In this document: piece by piece, positions 1-6,285 of the stretch
How the letters are laid out: each line of letters opens with the position of its first letter
Position numbering within the stretch: position 1 is the stretch's first letter
NCBI GenBank assembly: GCA_023380915.1
Contig: JAMCSM010000222.1
Span: 1-10,170, forward strand
DNA: 10,170 bases
Direction of reading: 5' to 3'
Source: Actinomycetota bacterium
GTDB lineage: Bacteria > Actinomycetota > Humimicrobiia > Humimicrobiales > Humimicrobiaceae
The notes under the pieces: generated by a model
Databases searched by the model: none
What the model was told of the DNA's origin: nothing
The model's input: only the letters and a program-made list of their open reading frames with translations
Position numbers and translations under genes: made by a program

Positions 1-309
1 TTGGACTGCCAAATGTGGGCAAATATTGAACTTTTTTCCTTCTTTATTTTCCCAGCTCCTTAAATTCAAGTGTCCACTTATTAAAACCCTGTCGCCTTTT
101 TTTAAGGCATTTGCACAATTTTCTGCAAGTGAGTTCCACGCAGTTACATTGAAGAAATCCACTGCTTCCATATCTTCACCGCTGTTGTCCTTCCATCTTT
201 TATTTACTGCAATCCCAAGCTCCGTAATTGCAGTGCCTTCATTTGTATATTTTATCTCAGGGTCTCTTGTTAAATTGCCAAGCAGATAAATCTGGTTTAT
301 ATTATTCAT
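1..309 (-). CDS. ssb: Single-stranded DNA-binding protein (partial, 3' end off the window)
   Basis: Binds single-stranded DNA during replication, repair, recombination or DNA uptake. The 103 visible residues begin MNNINQIYLLGNLTRDPEIK and continue with the OB-fold signature of the SSB family: YTNEGTAITELGIAVNKRW, a VDFFNVTAWNSLAENCANAL stretch, KKGDRVLISGHL and LRSWENKEGKK. The C-terminal part, including the expected acidic tail, lies beyond position 1. The ATG at 309 is preceded by a strong SD (TTGGAGGTTCA), which fixes the start. It follows the stop of the last pilus gene by 11 nt on the same strand, so cotranscription with the Tad operon is likely. The usual housekeeping ssb neighbours (rpsF, rpsR) are not seen here, although the downstream side is not visible. 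Family assignment is secure; whether it is the main or an accessory SSB is not known. Confidence 0.93.
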   Translation of the reverse strand, partial: MNNINQIYLLGNLTRDPEIKYTNEGTAITELGIAVNKRWKDNSGEDMEAVDFFNVTAWNSLAENCANALKKGDRVLISGHLNLRSWENKEGKKFNICPHLAVQ

Positions 310-320
310 TGAACCTCCAA

Positions 321-749
321 TCAATGATTGAATTCATAAAATTTACAATAAGCAAAAAAATCATCCCAGGGATATAATATTTTTACTTCTGATTCGGATT
401 TAATTTTAAATTTCCCGGGAAAAAACTTATCAATCAAAAGAAATTTCATTTCTTTTCCGGCCGCAACTGTTATCTCATCATAAGAAAGGTCAAGATAATC
501 CAGAAAACAATTATTTCTTTTTAAGACTTCTATTACAGTTTCTTCATAATCCGAATTCTCAAAAAATAATATATTCTGTGCAACAGCAAGTGCTGCAGCA
601 TCTGATGCATTTTTTGTTATTTCGCGTGCAGTAAAAATCCTGGAAAAATCTATAATAAGTAAAAATAAAAGAGCAAAAATAAAAATCAATATTATTGTAA
701 ATATGGAGATATTGCCACTTTTGTTTTTAAAAATCTTTTTACTGGTCAT
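321..749 (-). CDS. TadF/TadG-like Flp pilus pseudopilin
   Basis: A 142-residue protein with a short basic N-terminus (MTSKKIFKNKSGN), one hydrophobic helix at about residues 14-34 (ISIFTIILIFIFALLFLLII) and a polar remainder. The stretch after the helix, REITKNASDAAALAVAQ, is typical of the Tad/TadG and Rv3654c-like N-terminal family found as the last pseudopilin-like gene of tad loci. After the putative cleavage Gly12 the sequence is NISIF, so the Glu5 that class III prepilins use is missing; processing by the prepilin peptidase is therefore doubtful. Start ATG 749 is preceded directly by an in-frame stop, so it cannot be longer, yet no clear SD is visible; translation may depend on coupling to tadE 36 nt upstream. 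The name TadF versus TadG is not resolvable from this sequence. Confidence 0.75.
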   Translation of the reverse strand: MTSKKIFKNKSGNISIFTIILIFIFALLFLLIIDFSRIFTAREITKNASDAAALAVAQNILFFENSDYEETVIEVLKRNNCFLDYLDLSYDEITVAAGKEMKFLLIDKFFPGKFKIKSESEVKILYPWDDFFAYCKFYEFNH

Positions 750-785
750 TTAAATTTTGATTTAACTATAATAATTTTGTTATTT

Positions 786-1205
786 TTAATAGCATTCCAT
801 TCTCATACTACTGGAACTTTTCAAAAAGATATTTCTGCCAGAAAAAAAATGAAAAAGATTTAAAAGTCCGTTGTAGTTATATGTTAAATTTATCGTAACA
901 ATATCACCAACTCCTCTTTTGATATCTCCTGATGGATCAATTTCTACATTCAATAAATTTTTATCGAGATTAGCACAGATATTTTCAATCTGCTTGCCTG
1001 CCTTCTCCTCGGAGTTTGTCGTAGTTAGAATTCTTGCCCCTTCTCTTGCAGCCTGCTCCAGCAAATTCTGAATGTAAACGAGATATCCCAGCTGAGAAAC
1101 AATTAGAATTACTAAAATCAATATTGGAATTACAAGTGCAAATTCTAAAGACGCCTGGCCTTTCGAGACCGAACTGACATTGTTTATTCTAAATGAATTT
1201 TTAAT
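786..1205 (-). CDS. tadE: TadE-like pseudopilin, apparently starting at ATT
   Basis: Minor pseudopilin of the Tad pilus. The diagnostic segment is KGQASLEFALVIPILILVIL followed by NLLEQAAREGARIL. It gives a class III prepilin cleavage site after Gly16, with Glu at +5 of the mature protein, then a membrane helix and the AAREGAR motif of TadE (PF07811). The first conventional start in frame is a TTG at 1121, but that would cut off the cleavage site and half the helix, so the gene must begin earlier. The frame is open up to a stop at 1251-1253 without any ATG, GTG or upstream TTG. A good SD, AAGGAG at 1217-1212, sits 6 nt before an ATT at 1205, giving MKNSFRINNVSSVSKGQ, which is a normal length and charge for this leader. 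ATT is a rare start (known in infC). A one-base indel joining the ATG at 1180 is the alternative. 139 aa with the ATT start. Confidence 0.8.
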   Translation of the reverse strand: MKNSFRINNVSSVSKGQASLEFALVIPILILVILIVSQLGYLVYIQNLLEQAAREGARILTTTNSEEKAGKQIENICANLDKNLLNVEIDPSGDIKRGVGDIVTINLTYNYNGLLNLFHFFSGRNIFLKSSSSMRMECY

Positions 1206-1275
1206 TTCTAACTCCTTAATAATAATTTTTAATAAAAATTGTTTCTCAGCTCAGGGTAAATGATGATTTAATGAA

Positions 1276-1465
1276 TTAAACCATCTGTGATATCTTGGTA
1301 AAAACTTTACTTATGATATCGATAATCATGGGCTTGCCAACTGCCACTAAAATTGCGCTTATTACTCCAGCTATGACCATTACAAGCGCATATTCAAGTG
1401 TTGACTGGCCTCTCTGGCACCATAATTTTATCTTTTTTCTTATGTTTATTATTTTTATTGTTCAT
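1276..1465 (-). CDS. flp: Flp-type major prepilin, frame offset from its start codon
   Basis: The structural pilin of the Tad fibre. The coding frame ending at TAA 1276 reads CQRGQSTLEYALVMVIAG then VISAILVAVGKPMIIDII and a short C-terminus ending KISQMV. It shows the class III prepilin site (Gly|Gln), Glu at +5 followed by Tyr, a single hydrophobic helix, and the usual very small size. That frame has no ATG, GTG or TTG in place and is closed by two TGA codons at 1467-1462. The obvious ATG at 1465, behind a near-perfect SD (AAGGAGGTG), lies one base out of frame and would end after 23 codons. Removing one A from the A6 run at 1433-1438 would fuse them into a normal prepilin with leader MNNKNNKHKKKIKLWCQRG. 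Alternatives are an ATA start at 1458 (9 nt from the SD), +1 recoding, true decay, or a sequencing indel. Identity as Flp is solid; the 5' end is not. Confidence 0.78.
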
Positions 1466-1620
1466 CACCTCCTTATTTTATTTGCTGCAAGCCACCTGTA
1501 TTCAACCCAGGTTTTTACCTTTAATGATTTTTTTCTTCTTGCACCTCCTTTCAATCTCAAAATCTTAGTTTCTTAATCATTTTGCAATACAAATTTTTCA
1601 ACAATTAATAATTATTAATT
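1466..1620 (-). promoter_or_regulatory. Leader between tadC and flp with two SD sites and palindromes
   Basis: About 155 nt separate the tadC stop from the flp ATG, unlike the tight spacing elsewhere in the operon. In transcript order it holds an 18-bp AT-only perfect palindrome (AATTAATAATTATTAATT, 1603-1620) just after the tadC stop. Next comes an extended SD, AAGGAGGTG at 1550-1542, with no proper start codon behind it; then a small hairpin (ACCTG/CAGGT arms at 1512-1508 and 1498-1494, 9-nt loop); then a second identical AAGGAGGTG at 1474-1466 that serves flp. A separate promoter or mRNA-processing site for the highly expressed pilin would be expected here. I see no convincing -35/-10 pair, so regulation is inference. 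Confidence 0.4.
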
Positions 1621-2466
1621 TCAGGAAAATAAAAAGCTGCCGCCTACGGAAAAGATCAGAGGTCCTCCCACAAGCAGTATAAAAGCCGGCAGAATTAAAA
1701 AAACGAGAGGAAAAATTATAAATACTGAAATTTTTCGGGATTTTTTTTCAAAATTTTGAGCTTCTTCAAATTTTATCTGCTCTGATTTCTGATTTAAGAT
1801 TTCACTTATTGACGAACCGTATTTTTCAGCTTGCAGTAAGATAAAAAGCAGGTTTTTTAAATTTTCAGTATCATTTCTCGAGATAAAATTTTTAAATGCT
1901 TCAAATTTGCCTATTCCAAAATCTATGTCTTTTAAAATTTTTTTGAGTTCAATACCAATATTGCCTTTATACTTTTCTATTATTATTCTTATAGAATTAT
2001 AAATATTCTGTCCGGAAAGAGTTGAAATATATAAAAGATCGATTACATAGGGAAGATCATTATTCAGTTTTTCTAACCTGCGACTGTTATATCTTCTTAA
2101 GAATATGTCCGGAATCCAAAACCCCAGAATACCACCTGAGACTGTCAGTAAAATAGATGTTACTATACTAGATGAAACAAACATTCCCGCAAGGGAAAAT
2201 AAAATCATTATTAAAATCTTATAACCAAGGAAAACATTGAATGTTATTTCAATATTTTTTTCTTCAAAAAATAATTCCAGAAAATAACTATTTTTTTGCT
2301 TGTAATCAGTTTTGAAAAATCTGCTAAACAAACTGCCTAATTTTCCAGTCAGGGAATTTAAGAAAATTATCAAATTATTTTTTTTATTTCCCTGTTTTCC
2401 GGTATAAAAATTCATCCTTTTTTTCCAGACAATAGCTTTTTGAAATAATAGAAAAGTCCTGTGCAT
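1621..2466 (-). CDS. tadC: TadC-like inner-membrane platform protein
   Basis: Partner of TadB in the inner-membrane platform of the Tad secretion/assembly machine; member of the type II secretion system F domain family. Two hydrophobic segments around residues 85-130 end in a GFWIPDIFLRRYNSRRLEKL stretch. The cytoplasmic T2SSF core follows (LPYVIDLLYISTLSGQNIYN; FEAFKNFISR; LLQAEKYGSSISEIL; QNFEKKSRKISVFIIFPLVF), then a C-terminal membrane segment. The ATG at 2466 has no SD and its product lacks the N-terminal membrane helix usual in TadC; an internal ATG at 2415 is also possible. A fitting helix is encoded in the overlapping frame from a TTG at 2507, which meets this frame at an A7 run (see the entry at 2412-2507). 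The stop precedes the long flp leader. Family is clear; the true N-terminus is not. Confidence 0.85.
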   Translation of the reverse strand: MHRTFLLFQKAIVWKKRMNFYTGKQGNKKNNLIIFLNSLTGKLGSLFSRFFKTDYKQKNSYFLELFFEEKNIEITFNVFLGYKILIMILFSLAGMFVSSSIVTSILLTVSGGILGFWIPDIFLRRYNSRRLEKLNNDLPYVIDLLYISTLSGQNIYNSIRIIIEKYKGNIGIELKKILKDIDFGIGKFEAFKNFISRNDTENLKNLLFILLQAEKYGSSISEILNQKSEQIKFEEAQNFEKKSRKISVFIIFPLVFLILPAFILLVGGPLIFSVGGSFLFS

Positions 2467-2507
2467 ATGAACAAATAATACAAAAAAATAAAAATGAAAT
2501 AATTCAA
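2412..2507 (-). other. Possible true N-terminus of TadC in an overlapping frame, with A7 slippery run
   Basis: A TTG at 2507, 7 nt behind an AGG within the end of tadB, opens a 31-residue reading frame. It begins MNYFIFIFLYYLFICTGLF, continues with YYFKKLLSGKK, and ends at TGA 2414-2412. This is one membrane helix followed by basic residues, as expected at the N-terminus of TadC proteins, which the main tadC frame lacks. Just before its stop the zero frame reads GGA AAA AAA GGA TGA. The seven As at 2424-2418 form an A AAA AAA heptamer, and a -1 slip there enters the tadC frame exactly (AGG ATG AAT). Programmed frameshifting, polymerase slippage, a one-base loss in the genome, or a homopolymer sequencing error would all give this picture. 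Confidence 0.5.
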
Positions 2508-2511
2508 ATTC

Positions 2512-3390
2512 TTACCTGTTTATATATAATATTTTTTTAATAAAAATTATTCCGGTGATTTCAAGAATTCCTCCGATTACCAGAATAATATTTCCTAAGC
2601 CACTGGAGAAAAAATTACTTATCGAGGATTTCATCAAAGCAAACATTGCAATCAGTATTAATACAGGAGAAAATGAAATAATATTCGCAGAGTATCTGCT
2701 CTGTACAGTAATTGTTTTTGCTGCAGTTTTTATTGCGAGACTTTTTTGCAGTGAATTTGCAACACTGTTTAAAATGAATACCAGGTCACCGCCAATTTTA
2801 TTATTTATTTTTAAGGATGATGTAAATAATGTAATTTCTCTGCTGCCGCATCGTTCGGAAAATTTATCCAGAGCCTCATCAAAAGAGAAATTAAGGTCGA
2901 GCTCATTTACCAGCTTTAACAGATAAGGCCTTAATGGCTTTTTGGTCCAGTTTATTGATTCTTTAAAAATACTTCTCATTGTTTTCCCAGCTCTCAGCAT
3001 AACAACCGTATTATTTACAAATTCTATAATCTGTATGTGCAACATTTCTTTTCTTCTGGTTTTAAAGCTCTCAACAAAATCCGAAATAATTATTAAAACA
3101 CAAATACCAATAAAAATTCCAAAGATTATATTTTTAAATACCAGATAAAAGATCAAAAATGATGTTATAAAAGAAAGAAATATAAATATTTTTTTATTGT
3201 TCTTTATTTTATCCATAAATAACCTAAAACCGTAATCCAGACCCTGGAAATTAAAATTTTGTTTTATACCGGGACTTGTCAATGTTTTCAAAACTGCAAA
3301 CTTATAAATCCCGGTGCACAATAATAATAAAATTAATATAAAAGCTACAGGAATCAATATTTCATCATAAGGAGATATTTTCAAAAACAT
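2512..3390 (-). CDS. tadB: TadB-like inner-membrane platform protein
   Basis: Integral membrane protein of the Tad pilus machine that contacts the TadA ATPase and forms the platform with TadC. 292 residues, within the usual range. Membrane segments are at about 10-32, two between 68 and 104, and two near the C-terminus (about 236-256 and 263-286). The cytoplasmic T2SSF domain lies between, with IEFVNNTVVMLRAGKTMRSI, the FSFDEALDKFSERCGSREITLF stretch and KIGGDLVFILNSVANSLQ. The ATG at 3390 lies 26 nt inside the end of tadA, so the two are translationally coupled; AAGGG about 8 nt before the ATG can serve as SD. The stop TAA at 2512-2514 is in the same frame as tadC. Confident as to family; TadB rather than TadC follows from its position directly after tadA. 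Confidence 0.9.
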   Translation of the reverse strand: MFLKISPYDEILIPVAFILILLLLCTGIYKFAVLKTLTSPGIKQNFNFQGLDYGFRLFMDKIKNNKKIFIFLSFITSFLIFYLVFKNIIFGIFIGICVLIIISDFVESFKTRRKEMLHIQIIEFVNNTVVMLRAGKTMRSIFKESINWTKKPLRPYLLKLVNELDLNFSFDEALDKFSERCGSREITLFTSSLKINNKIGGDLVFILNSVANSLQKSLAIKTAAKTITVQSRYSANIISFSPVLILIAMFALMKSSISNFFSSGLGNIILVIGGILEITGIIFIKKILYINR

Positions 3391-4648
3391 TTTTCAGACC
3401 CTTATTTTTAATTTTATTTATAAAACCCGGTATCCTGCCTGTAAAGACAGGAAATTCTGAATATTTTTTGTCCCCGGACTGAAATGCAAAAATTTCTTTT
3501 ATCTCAAGAGTACTGGTATTGCCAAAAATCTTACTGGAATTCATAATCTCGCTTATGCTTGAGACTATCCTTTTGCCGTTACTCGTCCTCTCCAGATGGA
3601 TGATCATATCAATTGAAGAAGATATAATTCTTCTGGCAGAAGCTGGATTTAAATTAATACCTGACATCAGCAGCATCGTTTCAAGTCTCGAAATAAGATC
3701 TTCGGGTGAATTGGCATGTATCGTGGTCATCGAGCCGTCATGTCCGGTATTCATGGCTTGCAAAGTATCGATTGCCTCAATTCCCCTGATTTCACCTACT
3801 ATAATCCTGTCAGGCCTCATCCTCAGAGAATTTCTTACAAGATCCCTTATGGTTATTTCACCTCTGCCTTCAAGATTGGGCGGTTTGCTTTCCAGCTTTA
3901 TTACATGTTCCAAATTTAAATTCAACTCCAGTGTATCCTCTATAGTAATTATCCTCTCATTACCCGGGATAAAATTTGAAATAATATTAAGAAATGTAGT
4001 TTTCCCGGTAGAAGTTGCGCCGGATACAATAATATTTATTTTGCTCTGAGCACATATTTTTATAAAATCTGCAATATTCTGACTTAGTGAACCCAGGTTT
4101 ATGAGGTCCTCAAACGACAATATGCTTTTTTTAAATTTCCGTATTGTGACAATGATTTCATTTACAGCTACCGGTTTCATGACTATGTTGATTCTTGAAC
4201 CGTCATCCAGTCTTGCATCTGCCATCGGTGAGCTTTCATCGACTCTGAGGCCAAGCGGGCTTAAAATTCTTTCAACCAGATTTCTTGTGTGGGCTGAATT
4301 CCTGAATTTAAGGTCTGTTTTCTTAATTACACCGTTTTCTTCAAAATAAATGTCATTCCAATCATTAATCATTACTTCCGAAACATCCTTATTGCCAATC
4401 AAGCTGCTGATTGGGCCGAATTCAAAAGTATCTTCATAAATTTCTTTTACAAGTTTTTTAATCTCTTTTTCGCTGATGATTATTTTATCGTTTTCAATTA
4501 TATCTTTTAGAACAATGCCGATTTTTTCGATCCTGTTTTCAGGTTTTAAATTTTTAAGATCATAAATATCAATTTCATCAGCCATTTTTTTGCCAATATA
4601 ATCAGCAATTCCGCAATCAGTATTATTATATCTAAAAATTTTATGCAT
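3365..4648 (-). CDS. tadA: TadA/CpaF family pilus assembly ATPase
   Basis: Hexameric secretion ATPase of the VirB11/GspE superfamily that powers Flp pilus assembly at the cytoplasmic face. 427 residues from the ATG at 4648, chosen because GGAG lies 6 nt upstream; a TTG 12 nt earlier would overlap that SD. N-terminal half: EIYEDTFEFGPISSLIGN and VSEVMINDWNDIYFE, the NTD1 motif typical of CpaF. Walker A is GATSTGKT at about residues 210-217, the Asp-box is IITIEDTLEL, Walker B is RIIVGEIRG at about 281-289, and the His-box is GHDGSMTTIHA at about 302-312. All catalytic motifs look intact. It starts 29 nt after tadZ and overlaps tadB by 26 nt, consistent with one operon. Confidence 0.96.
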   Translation of the reverse strand: MHKIFRYNNTDCGIADYIGKKMADEIDIYDLKNLKPENRIEKIGIVLKDIIENDKIIISEKEIKKLVKEIYEDTFEFGPISSLIGNKDVSEVMINDWNDIYFEENGVIKKTDLKFRNSAHTRNLVERILSPLGLRVDESSPMADARLDDGSRINIVMKPVAVNEIIVTIRKFKKSILSFEDLINLGSLSQNIADFIKICAQSKINIIVSGATSTGKTTFLNIISNFIPGNERIITIEDTLELNLNLEHVIKLESKPPNLEGRGEITIRDLVRNSLRMRPDRIIVGEIRGIEAIDTLQAMNTGHDGSMTTIHANSPEDLISRLETMLLMSGINLNPASARRIISSSIDMIIHLERTSNGKRIVSSISEIMNSSKIFGNTSTLEIKEIFAFQSGDKKYSEFPVFTGRIPGFINKIKNKGLKNVFENISL

Positions 4649-4677
4649 CCAGTTCTCCAAAAAAAGTTATCTTAAAG

Positions 4678-5439
4678 TCATAAAGACAGGGTTTCATATA
4701 AAATATTGGAAAAATCGATAATGCACTTGACAACCCTCAGATTATAATTGAAAAGTGAAGAAGGACCATTGTTTAAAAATAATAATTCAATATCCCTGTC
4801 ATAAGGTATGAAAGACCTTACGGGAAACTTTAAAATACTTGCAAGCCTTGAAGGTGGAATTGCAGGTTTATTATTGGATTTATTGATTACCAGATCGATT
4901 TTATGAGAAATATAACTGAAACAGAGATTTTTGGATAGCAATTCCAGATTACTTATAGAGATCAAATCGGGAAGGGAAATAAAAATCAATTTATCAATAC
5001 ATTCGTCAAAATCAAATTCCTTTTCAAAAAACAGGTAATAAGGAAAGTCAACAACAATAATCTCAAAATTTTCTTTAAGAAAATTAAACAACTTCTCAAG
5101 ATTCTTTCCCTTTAAAAAGCTTTTCTTTTCAACTCTTAAGGATGGGAGGACAAGATTCAGGCTGCTTTCCTGATTTATGACAAGCTTTTTTAATATCGAG
5201 GCGTCTATGTCGTCCATGACATTTTCAAGATCCCCAAGGTCTCTGTAATTTTCATCCATAAGGTTGAAAATTAGTCTGGAATCTTTCTTCCCGGTATTTA
5301 AATCTATATAAAGTATATTTTCGTTTTTGTTTCTGGCTAAATAAGCTGCAACACAAGATGAAATAAAACTGCATCCGGATCCACCTTTAGCTGAAGTAAA
5401 CAATAATATTTTTGATTCGACCCCATCTGATTTCTTCAA
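4678..5439 (-). CDS. tadZ: TadZ/CpaE-like MinD/ParA-family ATPase
   Basis: A MinD/ParA-type ATPase in the position of TadZ (CpaE), which places the Tad machine in the cell. 253 residues. The deviant Walker A motif KGGSGCS is at about 18-24 with the signature lysine, Walker A' is YIDLNTG at about 44-50, and the Walker B region is EIIVVDFPYY at about 126-135; these Asp positions fit the family. It lacks the N-terminal atypical receiver domain of long CpaE/TadZ proteins and starts directly with the ATPase. Start is a TTG at 5439: a good SD (AAGGAG) lies 3 nt upstream, and the only nearby ATG is out of frame. It begins 35 nt after cpaB and ends 29 nt before tadA. The second half is divergent, so ATPase activity is inferred from motifs only. 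Confidence 0.88.
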   Translation of the reverse strand: MKKSDGVESKILLFTSAKGGSGCSFISSCVAAYLARNKNENILYIDLNTGKKDSRLIFNLMDENYRDLGDLENVMDDIDASILKKLVINQESSLNLVLPSLRVEKKSFLKGKNLEKLFNFLKENFEIIVVDFPYYLFFEKEFDFDECIDKLIFISLPDLISISNLELLSKNLCFSYISHKIDLVINKSNNKPAIPPSRLASILKFPVRSFIPYDRDIELLFLNNGPSSLFNYNLRVVKCIIDFSNILYETLSL

Positions 5440-5474
5440 TCTCTCCTTCTTTCTTTTTTTAGTGAAATTTAATA

Positions 5475-6236
5475 TTAAAAACCCATATTTTTAACTTCAG
5501 GGCATATCGATAAATTTAAAACTCCTCTTTCAAGCGATAAAAAAATTTTTTCTTCCTCGGATATTGTCAAATAAAAAGTCACTATTATCGAACTGCTTAA
5601 AGCTTGAGTTGTGTAACTTGAATCAAAAATATTATTCGCAAGCAAACTGTCATTCTTATCCGCATTAGCCTGGTCACCGGCTTTTTTCCCGGCTGGATTT
5701 TTTTGATTTGATATCATAACAATTTCTTTCTCACCAAGTACCAGTTCCGGAATAAGCTGGCTGCTTATTTGATCATAATATACAGATATTACATCTACTT
5801 TATCTCCTGCTTTCAGAACTGAATCATCTCCATAATAATTTACCGGAACACTGACAGCCCTTAAACCTTCGGGAATATAGGAAGAAAATTTGATATAAGG
5901 ATTCTCATTTAACTGATTACCCTCGATCTTATCCTTCGAGATTATCTCTCCTTTAGATATACTGGTCAGAGCTTTTTTACCTGCAATTTGATCCAAATTT
6001 GTAATGAATTTTTCGTTAAAAATATTCAATGGTATTTTTTCTATGCTCACAGAGTTATCTTCGATCACCTGCCCGCTGTTTATATCATTACTGGCGACAA
6101 ATATTTCCATACTATTTGAACTTTCATTGTTCTGGGATTTTAAATTATTTATATACCAGAAAATAAAAATCCCTCCGAAAACAGCAACAATTATAAATAT
6201 TATTCCAAATAATTTTTGCTTATAAATTAAAGACAT
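5475..6236 (-). CDS. cpaB: CpaB/RcpC family Flp pilus assembly protein
   Basis: First gene of the pilus operon. CpaB/RcpC is anchored in the cytoplasmic membrane and acts outside it. 253 residues from the ATG at 6236, preferred over the ATG at 6251 because AGGGAA sits just before it and nothing resembling an SD precedes the longer form. One N-terminal membrane helix at about 10-30 (FGIIFIIVAVFGGIFIFWYI) is followed by an SAF-type domain (IFVASNDINSGQVI, IAGKKALTSISKGEII). The RcpC hallmark IPEGLRAVSVPV is at about 121-132, followed by LKAGDKVDVISVYYD. A lysine/alanine/asparagine-rich, low-complexity linker follows at about 180-200. With no secretin gene in view, it may work as in single-membrane bacteria, where CpaB is kept without RcpA. 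The 22-bp repeat described separately lies in the IPEGLRAV codons. Confidence 0.9.
   Translation of the reverse strand: MSLIYKQKLFGIIFIIVAVFGGIFIFWYINNLKSQNNESSNSMEIFVASNDINSGQVIEDNSVSIEKIPLNIFNEKFITNLDQIAGKKALTSISKGEIISKDKIEGNQLNENPYIKFSSYIPEGLRAVSVPVNYYGDDSVLKAGDKVDVISVYYDQISSQLIPELVLGEKEIVMISNQKNPAGKKAGDQANADKNDSLLANNIFDSSYTTQALSSSIIVTFYLTISEEEKIFLSLERGVLNLSICPEVKNMGF
5853..5874. repeat. 22-bp exact direct repeat, copy 1 (inside cpaB)
   Basis: On the plus strand it begins GACAGCCC and ends TTCGGGA, and it is identical over 22 bases to 7590-7611 in the same orientation. In cpaB, read on the minus strand, it encodes the conserved IPEGLRAV segment. Flanks differ immediately on the left; on the right only a short ATAT...GGA resemblance continues. 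A match this long is very unlikely by chance in 10 kb. Confidence 0.85.
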
Positions 6237-6264
6237 AAAATTCCCTGTCATTTATTAAATATAA

Positions 6265-6282
6265 TTTATGTATTTACATAAA
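6265..6282. promoter_or_regulatory. Inverted repeat at the expected start of the pilus transcript
   Basis: TTTATGTATTTACATAAA: two perfect 8-bp arms around a 2-bp centre, 28 bp upstream of the cpaB ATG and just downstream of the proposed -10. A further half-site (ATGTAAA, 6309-6315) overlaps the proposed -35. This is the layout of a repressor operator, but the region is very AT-rich, so chance cannot be excluded. Confidence 0.4.
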
Positions 6283-6285
6283 TGA

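Noticed and set aside
26..289. 87-codon plus-strand frame
   Set aside because: Antisense to the SSB OB-fold, which is unmistakable on the minus strand.
1276..1465. Reassignment of TGA to a sense codon to explain the flp frame
   Set aside because: tadA, tadZ, tadC and the TadF/G-like gene all end sensibly at TGA, and reading through TGA TGA would give no recognised leader.
1465..1554. 29-codon frame from TTG 1554 (MKGGARRKKSLKVK...) ending at the flp ATG
   Set aside because: No SD precedes the TTG; the only SD lies inside the frame. It is probably leader sequence, so it is mentioned only as a possibility in the leader finding.
1295..1576. 93-codon plus-strand frame across flp and its leader
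   Set aside because: It runs antisense over the recognisable Flp prepilin, has no SD and no family resemblance; shadow frame.
3519..4049. 176-codon plus-strand frame inside tadA
   Set aside because: Fully antisense to the conserved ATPase motifs; a mirror of tadA codon usage and not a gene.
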